Source: Puniceicoccaceae bacterium 5H (GTDB lineage Bacteria > Verrucomicrobiota > Verrucomicrobiia > Opitutales > Oceanipulchritudinaceae). From it: 64,000 nucleotides of DNA. Below are positions 16,812 through 25,233 of the stretch, piece by piece. Each line of letters begins with the position of its first letter. The first letter of the stretch is position 1. The position numbers and the translations under genes are program-made. Location: assembly GCA_009772895.1 (NCBI GenBank), contig WOUP01000005.1:1-64000 (forward strand), written 5' to 3'. The notes under the pieces were generated by a model. It saw nothing but the letters and a program-made list of their open reading frames with translations. It made no database searches and had not been told where the DNA came from.

Positions 16812-19664
16812 CTAGCGGCGCATCGTCTGGACCTCTCCCTGCACGCGCTCACCGTCCGTCGTCTCCACCGTGAGGCGGAACGTGAAGGCATCGGCGGCAC
16901 CCGGCAGGCGCACGGTCCACTCGTAGGGAAAAGCGTCGTCGGCCAGCGGCTGCCACGCGCCATCCTGCCGGACTTCCAGCGTGGCGCGGGTGACTTTGGC
17001 GTCATCTTGCCGCAGATAGACGTAGGCGGAGGTGCCCGCAGTGCCCCAATCCATGATCATGGCCCGCGCGTCCCCGGTCGGCAGTTCGCGGTAGGCATCC
17101 TGCCAGGCATCCTTTTGACCCAGGGCCAGCACGCTCTGCTGGAAGCCCACCTGCGGGGCCACGCCCTGGACGGACAACGCCACGATGCCGCGCGGCGGGA
17201 CGGTGACCGTCACTGCGCCGTCCTGCAGCTTCTGGCTATCGCCACGCTCGTTGTCGACCCAGGTGCGGATCTTGTAGTCGCGACCCGACTGCAGGCCGAG
17301 GCGCTGCGGATCCAGCTGCACGAGCGTCTGCACCGTTTCGGTCGACTCGTTCATCAGGGCCAGGTAAAAGCGGTTTTCGCCGCGGGCACCGACGTAGTTG
17401 ATCTCAGGCGAATCGACCTGCACCAGCCCGCGCGGCATCCACAACACCGCATCGTCGCGGCCGTAGAAGGTGCCGGGTTGGTGGCCGTAGAACTTCGACT
17501 TGAGGTAGGCATAGCCCTCGATGTACTCGGAGGGGAACGCGATCTGGCCCTCGCTGCGCGCATGGGCGTCGGACACGAGGTAGTCGAGCAGGATCGACAT
17601 CATGGGCCAGATGTGGTTGTAATGGAAAGAGTTGACGCTCAGCTCGTCGTGCTCGCGCAGCGGGTAGTCCGCCTTTTCGTAAACGGTGGTGCGCGCGGTG
17701 TTGATGTGGTAGCCCGGGAAGTTGCGGTAGCGGCCGATCACGGCCCAGCGGGCAATATCGTGCAGGTAGGCGTCACCCGTTTCCGCCGCGATCCGCAGCA
17801 TCCACGGGGCGTAGTTGGCCATGAAGATCGCGCGGTGACCGTTGCTCGTGCCGGAAGACTCCGGCGTCAGCCCCATCGCGGACAAGCGCCAGGCGGGCGC
17901 AAACTCCTCCGGCAGCTCGATCTGCCGGGCGCCCTTGCTGGCAAGATACCAATACATGGGGGCCTTGCCGCCCTCGTTGGTCAGTACCAGCTCGTCCGGC
18001 ACCTTGGGGCTCATGAACGTGAAAAAGGCATAGCGGCGGGCGCCTGCGTGCGCGGCCTCCAGGTAACGCTCATCGCCAGTCGTCTGGTAGAGCTCGAACA
18101 GCTCGATCCAGTTGGGCGTAAACTGGGTCCAGAAAAACTGGCCGCCCGTGAAATGTTCCTGCGGCTGGTCCACCCGCTCGCGGATGTAGATATCGGCATC
18201 GCGTCGGCTGCGAGCGAGGAAGCGGCTGTCTTCGGTCGCGCGATAGAGCATCAGGCTGTTTTCCCAGCTGTCGCCCTTTTGCAGCACATCGAGGTTCAGC
18301 GTGCGGTCGGTGCCGTACATCTGTTCCGCCAGTTCCAGAAACACCGGATTCGCGCGGTGACTGATCTCGTAGAGCGCCACCAGTTCGCTGACCGGTGCGC
18401 TCGGGCCCGTCATGTTGCGCGAGGGGTTCTGGATCTTCTGCTCCGGATCGAGCGAGAAGAGGAACTTCTCCCGCGACAGCAGGTATTCCATGATCGGGTA
18501 CGCCCGCTGGTCGAAAATTTCCTCGTCGTCGAGCACCAACGCCAGGTTCAGCGGATTGAGCGACGACACGTTTTTCACCGCGCCGGGCACATCCGTCGAA
18601 TAGCTGCAGCCCTTCAGATCGAGATTGAAGTGGCTGTATTCGCTCATGCCGTAGTCGACCATGCGGTCGAGGGCTGCGTTGAGGGACCCGAGGGCGTTAT
18701 GCCGTAGATCGCGAAAGCCAAAGTGGGTGCGTGCCACGTATTCGTAGGTGTGCGTGATGTCCTGATCGCGCAGCAACAGGCGCACGCTGAAGCGGTAGGG
18801 TTCACCCGGCTCGCGCCACGACTCGATCCCGCCCAGCAACGGGGCGAACAGATACGGTTGGGCCTCACCCTGTTGATTACGCACGCCCACCCCAAAGCGG
18901 CTGTTGGCCAATACCGGCAGCGGGTCGAACGGGTATTCGCTCGCGTCGGCCAGCACGCCCCAGGTCTGGCCTTCGTCCGTCACGAGGGCCGAGGGGATCG
19001 GGGTCCGAAAGGCGGCTGTGAGATAGCTGACCTCCGGGAAACGCTTCTCCTGCCAAATGAGGGGCTGGGAAATCTCGTCGGCCTCCTCTACCGGACGCGC
19101 CGGCGCCCCGAGGTAGCCAATCGAATAATAACCCGGCTCGCGGGCGTCCCACGTGTAGGTCAGCATCGGCTCGCCCTGCTCGGGCAGCGTCAGCTCAGCC
19201 TGCAGCGTGCCCCAATCCGTCGGCGCAAATTCCCAGACCACCCGATCGCCTTCCTGATGGTGGCTGACCGGTTGCAGGGTCTCGGACTGCCCCGCGTAAA
19301 AGACATCCGCCGTGCGAGACTTGCTGCTGCCGAGCAACACGCGGTCGTCAAAACCGTCGCCCTGCTGGCTCTCCCGGCGCTTGACCTGCTCGAGGGCAGC
19401 GCCTCGGTTGCGCAAGTCGTCGTTTTCCCACGAAAGCAGGTTGTAGGAAACACGGAGGCCACCCGGGCGCAGGGCCATCTTGGGGTCCTCCTCCTGGCGC
19501 AAGACAACGAAATCGAGCGAGAACACCTGCGGGTGACCGCCTTGCGGCTGGACCTCCAGATGCTGGCTATCCTGCACGGACAACCGGAAATCGTCATTCT
19601 TCAGCGTCTGAGCCGTCAGGGCTCCGGCGGCCATCGTCAGGATGGCGATCTGCGTGTACTTCAT
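16812..19664 (-). CDS. Large secreted alpha/alpha-toroid protein of unknown activity
   Basis: 950 residues, exported (MKYTQIAILTMAAGALTA). It has an N-terminal beta-sandwich (about 20-330), a helical toroid region (about 340-720, with repeats such as NWIELFELYQTTGDERYLEAAHAGARRY and WMLRIAAETGDAYLHDIARWA) and two C-terminal beta-sandwich modules. The layout resembles the 857-residue protein at 8870. Toroid domains of this kind occur in glycosidases and polysaccharide lyases, but I see no family-defining catalytic motif. It is second in the operon after the TonB receptor, which argues for periplasmic or surface handling of the imported oligosaccharide. Confidence 0.7.
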   Translation of the reverse strand: MKYTQIAILTMAAGALTAQTLKNDDFRLSVQDSQHLEVQPQGGHPQVFSLDFVVLRQEEDPKMALRPGGLRVSYNLLSWENDDLRNRGAALEQVKRRESQQGDGFDDRVLLGSSKSRTADVFYAGQSETLQPVSHHQEGDRVVWEFAPTDWGTLQAELTLPEQGEPMLTYTWDAREPGYYSIGYLGAPARPVEEADEISQPLIWQEKRFPEVSYLTAAFRTPIPSALVTDEGQTWGVLADASEYPFDPLPVLANSRFGVGVRNQQGEAQPYLFAPLLGGIESWREPGEPYRFSVRLLLRDQDITHTYEYVARTHFGFRDLRHNALGSLNAALDRMVDYGMSEYSHFNLDLKGCSYSTDVPGAVKNVSSLNPLNLALVLDDEEIFDQRAYPIMEYLLSREKFLFSLDPEQKIQNPSRNMTGPSAPVSELVALYEISHRANPVFLELAEQMYGTDRTLNLDVLQKGDSWENSLMLYRATEDSRFLARSRRDADIYIRERVDQPQEHFTGGQFFWTQFTPNWIELFELYQTTGDERYLEAAHAGARRYAFFTFMSPKVPDELVLTNEGGKAPMYWYLASKGARQIELPEEFAPAWRLSAMGLTPESSGTSNGHRAIFMANYAPWMLRIAAETGDAYLHDIARWAVIGRYRNFPGYHINTARTTVYEKADYPLREHDELSVNSFHYNHIWPMMSILLDYLVSDAHARSEGQIAFPSEYIEGYAYLKSKFYGHQPGTFYGRDDAVLWMPRGLVQVDSPEINYVGARGENRFYLALMNESTETVQTLVQLDPQRLGLQSGRDYKIRTWVDNERGDSQKLQDGAVTVTVPPRGIVALSVQGVAPQVGFQQSVLALGQKDAWQDAYRELPTGDARAMIMDWGTAGTSAYVYLRQDDAKVTRATLEVRQDGAWQPLADDAFPYEWTVRLPGAADAFTFRLTVETTDGERVQGEVQTMRR

Positions 19665-19707
19665 GGGAGGGAAATTGCGGTGGATTTTGGAAAGAGCCCG
19701 GAGGGCC

Positions 19708-19748
19708 GGGGCGGCGACAACTCTAACTGTTCCCCGTGCCGCCGCCCC
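19708..19748 (-). terminator. GC-rich hairpin after the TonB receptor gene
   Basis: Arms ggggcggcg (19708-19716) and cgccgcccc (19740-19748) make a 9-bp perfect stem in the 128-base gap between the receptor and toroid genes. There is no strong T run, so it may set mRNA segment boundaries (more receptor than enzyme) rather than fully terminate. Confidence 0.45.
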
Positions 19749-19792
19749 GTGTTCCCCCGGTCGGTGCCTTGACTAACCGTGCTTGTAGACTC

Positions 19793-22150
19793 CTAGAAAC
19801 TGACCGAATAGCTACCGCGGATTTCCAGCGGCGTGCCCTCGCGGCCCGTGACCGTGAACCAGCGTTCGTCGAAGGCGTTTTTCAGGGTCAGGCGCGTCGT
19901 GTGGATGATGTCGTTTTCCGCGCCAGTGCGCCAGGCGTAGCCCACGTAAAAGTCCCACAGGGTGACGGCCGGGCGGATCTCTTCGATGCGGCTGTTGCGC
20001 TCCGTGCCTTCCTGCGAGGGCTGGGTCGGGGCAGTGTAACCGTCTTCGCCGGTAACCTGGGAGGCGACGCCGCCGAAGCGGGCGTAATACTCGTCGGTGT
20101 AGCGAACCGCAGCGCCAAAGTTCATGCCGTGCAGCGGCCCTTCCTTGATGCGGTAGGTGACGGTGGAGCCGACGTTCCACTCCGGTGCGCGCAGCAGCTT
20201 GCGGCCTTCGATCTCCGGCGTATCGGGGGCCTCCTTGGTGTAGGCATCCACATACCCGAGCGCGAAGGTAAACGAGAGGTTCTTCGTCGGGTCGCCGAAG
20301 ATCTCGAGCTCATAGCCTTCGGAACGCTCCTCGGAGAGGCCGAGGTATTCCGGGATGCCTTCCGGATAATTGCCCTCGTCGTCTTCGATAAATTCCGGGT
20401 TCCGGATCGAGATGTTTTCACGGGTGATCTGGAAGGCGGTGGCAGTCCAGTAGATCTTGTCTTCCCAGATCTGACCCTTGAAGCCTGCCTCATAGCCGGT
20501 GCCCTCCACGTTCGGCACGAGCGAACCCGTGCCGCGGTCCAGCGTGGGGGTCGATTCGGTGGCCCATTCAAACGAAGTCGAGTGATTGGCGAACACGATC
20601 AGGTCGTCGCTCAGGATCTTGTAGACCACGCCCATCGAGTAGGTCGTGGCATCCTCGTCTGCCGAAGCCGGGGTGGCCTTGGATTTCGTGTCATCCGCCG
20701 ACGAACTGAACTTCGTGAAGGTCGACGTGCTTTCGTAGCGCAGCGAGCCGTAGCCGATCAGATCGCCCTCCAGCATCGCAAAGCGGTCGCTGACGAGGAA
20801 GCCCGTACGCTCGCGCTCATCCAGGTGGTAGCGGCGCTCACGCGTCAGCAGACTGTAATCGTAGGCCTGAAACTCCGGATCGTAGATATCGAACTTGTTG
20901 TAGTCCGGGAAGTATTCCGAGCGCACCTCAGGCTCCATGCTGAAGTCGCGGCGCTCCTTGTTGCGCCGCAGGTAGTCGACGGATGCGACGAGGCTGTTCT
21001 CGAACCGCTCCCAGCGGTTGCGCAGCACGTAGTCGAGCTGGGCGGAAAAGGCGTCTTCCGGCTGGGTGTGCACGTAGGGCTCGCGCGAGTAAACCGCGTC
21101 GGGATCGTCCACGTAGAACGCACTGGCCCCCGTCGTGAAGCGCCAGTCTTCAAAGGTGCGGTCCCAGTATTGCGCGTTGAACTTCAAGCCCGAGTTATCG
21201 GTCAGCTCCTGCTCAACACGCAGGTCCAGCGTGGTGATCTCGCGGTTCACCTGAGCGTAGGGGCCCTGGTAATTGAAGCCGCTTTCGACCAGTTCCTCGT
21301 TGATGCTGCCGATCACGTTGCCGTAGCTCTGGCCGTCCACCGGACTGACGAAGTCCTTCCAGCGATTCAGATAGCCACCGAAACCGCGGTTCTGGTAGCG
21401 GTCGAGCTGTTCGGCTTCCACCGTAATGGTGGTCTTGTCCGTCGGCTCGTAGGTCCAGGCCGTGCTGAACGCGTAGGTGCGGGTAAAATAGAAGTCCTCG
21501 ACGCCGCGGGTGTTCGTGTATGACGAGTCCACACGGTAGTAAAGATCGTCGCTGACGACCGAAGCCGGGCCGGTGTTGTGCAGCTCGAAGCGCGTGAAGT
21601 CGAAACTGCCATAGATCCCGATCAGCTTGGTGCTGGGGCGGCGGGCGGGCTTCTTGGTCACGTAGTTGATCAGACCGCCCGGGTTGGAGCGGCCAAACAT
21701 CGCGGAGAGCGGCCCCTTGATGATTTCCACCCGGTCGAGGTTCACGACTTCGCCCACGCCGGTGCGCTCGAAGCCGTTGCGGAACGGCAGCGGCACAAAC
21801 CCGCGCAGACGGCTGCCACCGCCACCGCCGCCTTCGATTTCACCCGAAAGCCAACTGGCCACAAACTGGCCCTGCTCATCCGGGTCGAACAGCTGAAAGT
21901 TTTCGATCATCTCCGGCTTCAGCACGGAGACCTGGATCGGAATTTCCGTCAGGGGCGTATTGATGCGCGTGGCACCGATGGACTCGTTGGCCTTGTAAGT
22001 CTGGTCGTTCGCCGAAGTCTGGACCGAGAAGGCTTCGAGGGTGTAGACGTATTCATCGTCGGGCGTATCGTCGCCATAAGACTGGGCAAAAGCCCAGGAG
22101 GCCATGCTCAGGCCAGCCGCAAACAGGCTATATTTAAAGATGTCTGGCAT
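19793..22150 (-). CDS. TonB-dependent outer-membrane receptor
   Basis: 785 residues with a signal peptide (MPDIFKYSLFAAGLSMASWAFA). A plug domain starts near 40 (IGATRINTPLTEIPIQVSVLKPEMIENF) and contains DRVEIIKGPLSAMFGRSNPGGLINYVTKKP, a standard TonB-receptor block. The barrel ends in GSYSVSF, with the terminal aromatic residue needed for outer-membrane assembly. A glycine run (about 107-113) lies in the plug. The sequence looks like the siderophore-receptor branch, but its operon with a toroid protein, FAD oxidoreductase and symporter suggests glycan import. No SusD-like lipoprotein is nearby. It is the first gene of this minus-strand operon. Confidence 0.88.
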   Translation of the reverse strand: MPDIFKYSLFAAGLSMASWAFAQSYGDDTPDDEYVYTLEAFSVQTSANDQTYKANESIGATRINTPLTEIPIQVSVLKPEMIENFQLFDPDEQGQFVASWLSGEIEGGGGGGSRLRGFVPLPFRNGFERTGVGEVVNLDRVEIIKGPLSAMFGRSNPGGLINYVTKKPARRPSTKLIGIYGSFDFTRFELHNTGPASVVSDDLYYRVDSSYTNTRGVEDFYFTRTYAFSTAWTYEPTDKTTITVEAEQLDRYQNRGFGGYLNRWKDFVSPVDGQSYGNVIGSINEELVESGFNYQGPYAQVNREITTLDLRVEQELTDNSGLKFNAQYWDRTFEDWRFTTGASAFYVDDPDAVYSREPYVHTQPEDAFSAQLDYVLRNRWERFENSLVASVDYLRRNKERRDFSMEPEVRSEYFPDYNKFDIYDPEFQAYDYSLLTRERRYHLDERERTGFLVSDRFAMLEGDLIGYGSLRYESTSTFTKFSSSADDTKSKATPASADEDATTYSMGVVYKILSDDLIVFANHSTSFEWATESTPTLDRGTGSLVPNVEGTGYEAGFKGQIWEDKIYWTATAFQITRENISIRNPEFIEDDEGNYPEGIPEYLGLSEERSEGYELEIFGDPTKNLSFTFALGYVDAYTKEAPDTPEIEGRKLLRAPEWNVGSTVTYRIKEGPLHGMNFGAAVRYTDEYYARFGGVASQVTGEDGYTAPTQPSQEGTERNSRIEEIRPAVTLWDFYVGYAWRTGAENDIIHTTRLTLKNAFDERWFTVTGREGTPLEIRGSYSVSF

Positions 22151-22348
22151 TGTCTTGGGGGTATTAAGGAGTTCTTACCTTCTGCGACGGTGATGAGATT
22201 GCCGCCGAGAACTGATCAGGAACACAACAAAAGCTGTTCATGCTGCCGAGCCACCCACCGGTAGACAGTTGACCTCACCACTGGCCCGCGGTCCGACGCT
22301 TTACAATTTCCCCCGGCAAACGCGCCCCGGGCAAGCGTCCTCCCGTCG

Positions 22349-22801
22349 TTGACAAGGCGGCAGCCTTTGGCATCGTCACAGTTCTTGATCCGCACCTGCA
22401 CAGTGCTCTGGCTACTATGCCTGTTCACCTTGAACGCCCTTTTCGGCAGCGCCGGAGGGTTGTTTCTCTGCATGCATGAGGATCGCTCGGCGCACCTGGT
22501 CAACGGCACCGAGACGGCGACCCACTGCGGCGCCCATCACCACGGGCAGCTTTCCATCCCGGCGGTCGAAGGGCTCCCTTCCTGCCTGGATATCGAGCTG
22601 CAGGGCGGTGTGCTGCCGCCGGCGCGAACGGACGACGTTCAACCGGCCTCCCTGCCCACCCTCGTGGCCGAAAACCTGCCGGAGCCGCCCGTGCTGCCGT
22701 TGCCGGAAAGCATGGTGCTGCGCACTGCCGGCCCGCGTGCGCCACCCCACGTCCACGCCTTAAGTGTCCGCATCGCCCGCGTGGTGATCCTGCGGTGCTG
22801 A
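22349..22801 (+). CDS. Small exported Cys/His protein ahead of metal-efflux genes
   Basis: About 150 residues read from a TTG codon; the exact start is uncertain. It has one hydrophobic segment (about 15-35, TVLWLLCLFTLNALFGSAGG) followed by FLCMHEDRSAH, CGAHHHGQL and LPSCLDIEL, a pattern of paired Cys and His that could bind a metal in the periplasm. The C-terminus is proline-rich and ends in VRIARVVILRC. I know no characterised family; similar short proteins precede CzcCBA-type operons in this phylum (recollection, not checked). It lies 97 bases upstream of the TolC gene, with a structured leader between them. Confidence 0.6.
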   Translation: MTRRQPLASSQFLIRTCTVLWLLCLFTLNALFGSAGGLFLCMHEDRSAHLVNGTETATHCGAHHHGQLSIPAVEGLPSCLDIELQGGVLPPARTDDVQPASLPTLVAENLPEPPVLPLPESMVLRTAGPRAPPHVHALSVRIARVVILRC

Positions 22802-22893
22802 GATCCTGATATCCGTTGTCGTCCCGATGTGGCCCGCCGCGTCGGTCTCCGCCCGGAGCTTCCGTGCTCCGCGTGACAACCCGTATCAGGATT
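22802..22893 (+). promoter_or_regulatory. Structured leader between small metal protein and TolC gene
   Basis: Outer arms atcctgata (22803-22811) and tatcaggat (22884-22892) are extended by gttgtc (22815-22820) / gacaac (22875-22880). Inside is a second hairpin cggagc (22854-22859) / gctccg (22866-22871). The outer 3' arm is followed by TTTT and then the TolC start at 22898. It could act as an attenuator or translation control. Confidence 0.45.
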
Positions 22894-22897
22894 TTCC

Positions 22898-24181
22898 ATG
22901 TACCGAACTTTTATTCCACGCACCCTCAGTCGTCTTTTTCTCTGTTCGTGCCTGCTGGGCCTCCCACAACTTCAGGCCCAGAGCGCACCCCCCAACCTCT
23001 CCCGCCCGGTGAGCCTCGAAACGGCGCTCCACTGGGCTCTTGAACGCGACCCAACCCTGCAACGCCTCGAAACCGAAGAGGACGCCGCGGAAGGGCAAAT
23101 CGAGCAGGCCGATGTCCGGCCCAATCCGACGGTCGAAGCCGAAGTCGAAAACATCCTCGGCACGGGGCCCTTCGAGGGCGTCGACGGGGCCGAAATCACT
23201 CTGAGCGTCCGCCAGGTGATCGAAACCGCCGACAAGCGCCAGAAGCGCACGACCCTCGCCCGCCGCGAACGCGCACTCGTCGATTGGGACCGCGAACTGC
23301 GCCGGGCCGAGGTCGAGGCCTCCGTGCGCGCCGCCTTCATCGAGGTGCTGCTCGCCCAACGCACCCTGGAGCTGCGCCAGCAATTGCTCGGCGTGGCACA
23401 GGATAGCGAAGGCGAGACCAGCCGTCTGGTCGAAGCCGCCCGCGCCCCGCAAGTCGAAGCCACCCGCGCCCGCCTGGCCGTGCGGCAACAGCAGTTTGCC
23501 GTGCAACGCGCCCAGCAAGCCCTCACCGCCGCCCGCCAGGGCCTCGCGACCTGGTGGGACGTCGCGTCGCCCCCCGCCTTCGAGGTGACCGGCGAGTTAC
23601 AACTGGAAGCCGAAACGCCCAGCCTGGAACAACTCCAGACCTCGCTGGCGCAAACGGCCGCGATCTCCCGTTACGAGGCCGTGCGCGAAAAGCGCAGTGC
23701 GGCCGTCGAGCTGGAAGAAGCGCGCGCCAGGCCCGACTTCGAGCTCTTCGCCGGCGGCCGCTACACGCGCGACAACGATGGCGATGCCGCGTTTCTGGCC
23801 GGCGTCGCCATGCCCTGGCCGCTCTTCGACCGGAACGAGGGCAACATCCGAACCGCCCGGGCCCGCTTGCGCGCCGTCACCCACGAGCGCGCCGAAACCC
23901 GCCGCACCCTCAGTCAGGCACTCAGCATCGCCTATCAAGAGCTGACCGCTGCGGCCCACGAGGCCCAGACGGTGGAACAGGAGTTGATCCCCGCCGCCCG
24001 CCAGACCCTCTCCGAGACCGAAGAGGGCTATCAACGCGGCCAGTTCACCCAACTCGCAGTGCTCGACAGTCGCGCGGCGCTCTACGAGGTGCAAGAGGCC
24101 TACCTCGATGCCCTCCGCCGCTATGCCCACGCCGAGGCGCGCATCACCGCCCTCACCCGTCCTGCCCAGATCCAACGCTGA
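22898..24181 (+). CDS. TolC-family outer-membrane channel of metal efflux system
   Basis: 427 residues with a signal peptide (about 1-28, ending LPQLQAQS). It has the two-fold repeat of long helices and beta strands typical of the CzcC/CusC family: SLETALHWALERDPTLQRLETE starts the first repeat, and AMPWPLFDRNEGNIRTARARL marks the second. It forms the outer-membrane duct of a tripartite pump with the adaptor at 24196 and the RND protein at 25234. It is 14 bases upstream of the adaptor, so they are one operon. Confidence 0.9.
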   Translation: MYRTFIPRTLSRLFLCSCLLGLPQLQAQSAPPNLSRPVSLETALHWALERDPTLQRLETEEDAAEGQIEQADVRPNPTVEAEVENILGTGPFEGVDGAEITLSVRQVIETADKRQKRTTLARRERALVDWDRELRRAEVEASVRAAFIEVLLAQRTLELRQQLLGVAQDSEGETSRLVEAARAPQVEATRARLAVRQQQFAVQRAQQALTAARQGLATWWDVASPPAFEVTGELQLEAETPSLEQLQTSLAQTAAISRYEAVREKRSAAVELEEARARPDFELFAGGRYTRDNDGDAAFLAGVAMPWPLFDRNEGNIRTARARLRAVTHERAETRRTLSQALSIAYQELTAAAHEAQTVEQELIPAARQTLSETEEGYQRGQFTQLAVLDSRAALYEVQEAYLDALRRYAHAEARITALTRPAQIQR

Positions 24182-24195
24182 AAACGCATCCATCC

Positions 24196-25212
24196 ATGAA
24201 GACCCTTTTTTCCACTTCTATTAACTTCCTCCACCGCCTGCGCCCGGAGATCTGGCTGCTGGCGGCGTGCCTGGCCTATCTGCCCGCAACCGCAGCCGCC
24301 CAGGACCATGAAGATCACGACCATGCCGCCCCTGCGGATGAGCATGGCCCTGCCGACGGGCCCGGCCACGCAGGTCACGAACATGAGCACGAGGAGATCG
24401 TGCAGCTGACCCCTGAGGTCCGCCGCGAGTTCGATATCGGGCTCGGACAAGCCGGCCCCGGTACCCTGCAGGAGCAGGCGGTGCTGCCCGGTGAGATCCA
24501 ATTCAACCAGGAGGCACGGGCCCACGTCACGCCGCGCTACGCGGGCACCGTGCTCGAGATCCGTGCCCGCCTCGGCGACGCCGTTAAAAAAGGTCAGGTG
24601 CTCGCCCGCCTCGAGAGCACGGACACCTTGCGCCCGTTCGACGTCGTCGCGCCCTTCGACGGTACCGTCGTCGATTACAACATCACGTCCGGGCAGACGG
24701 TCGAGGCCGGCACCTCGCTCTTTACCGTCGCCGACCTCTCGACCGTCTGGGCCGACCTGCGCATCTATCAGAGCCAGATGGACCAGATCCGCGCAGACCA
24801 GCACGTCCACATTCGCGGCGCACACGGCCTGTCTGCCGCCGAGGGCACGATCGCCTATCTCGCGCCCACCATCGACGAACACACCCGCACCGGGCTCGCC
24901 CGTGTCATCATCGACAACCCAGAGGGCCGCTGGAAGCCCGGGATGTTCATCAAGGGCCACGTCGAAGCCGATGCACACGCACACGCCATCGTGATCCCAC
25001 GCACCGCGCTGCTGACCTTCGAGGGCCGCACGAGCGTGTTTGTGCAGACGGACGAAGGCTTCGAGCCGCGCCCTGTCACCATCGGCCACAGCGACCCCGA
25101 CGCGGTGGAGATCACCGAAGGGCTCGAAGCGGGCGAAACGATCGTCACGACCCACCCCATCTCCCTCAAGGCCGAGCTGGGCAAAGGCTCCTTTGGCGGG
25201 CACCACCACTAA
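24196..25212 (+). CDS. RND efflux periplasmic adaptor, His-rich N-terminus
   Basis: 338 residues. A signal segment (about 18-35) is followed by a His/Glu/Asp-rich stretch (DHEDHDHAAP and HAGHEHEHEE, about 38-67) that is a likely metal-capture arm. The membrane-fusion fold follows: lipoyl-like halves (AGTVLEIRARLGDAVKKGQV and PFDGTVVDYNITSGQTVEAG), beta-barrel and membrane-proximal domains, ending in GHHH. It is shorter than the adaptor of the second system and lacks a cysteine-based metal domain. The start at 24196 is chosen because the in-frame extension upstream lies inside the TolC gene. Confidence 0.88.
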   Translation: MKTLFSTSINFLHRLRPEIWLLAACLAYLPATAAAQDHEDHDHAAPADEHGPADGPGHAGHEHEHEEIVQLTPEVRREFDIGLGQAGPGTLQEQAVLPGEIQFNQEARAHVTPRYAGTVLEIRARLGDAVKKGQVLARLESTDTLRPFDVVAPFDGTVVDYNITSGQTVEAGTSLFTVADLSTVWADLRIYQSQMDQIRADQHVHIRGAHGLSAAEGTIAYLAPTIDEHTRTGLARVIIDNPEGRWKPGMFIKGHVEADAHAHAIVIPRTALLTFEGRTSVFVQTDEGFEPRPVTIGHSDPDAVEITEGLEAGETIVTTHPISLKAELGKGSFGGHHH

Positions 25213-25233
25213 CGCAGGGAAGGAGTCACAAGC

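Noticed and set aside
15447-18707. 1086-codon plus-strand frame opposite the oxidoreductase and toroid genes
   Set aside because: It crosses two well-supported genes on the other strand and its composition (Arg/His/Gln/Asp-rich) is that of a shadow frame.
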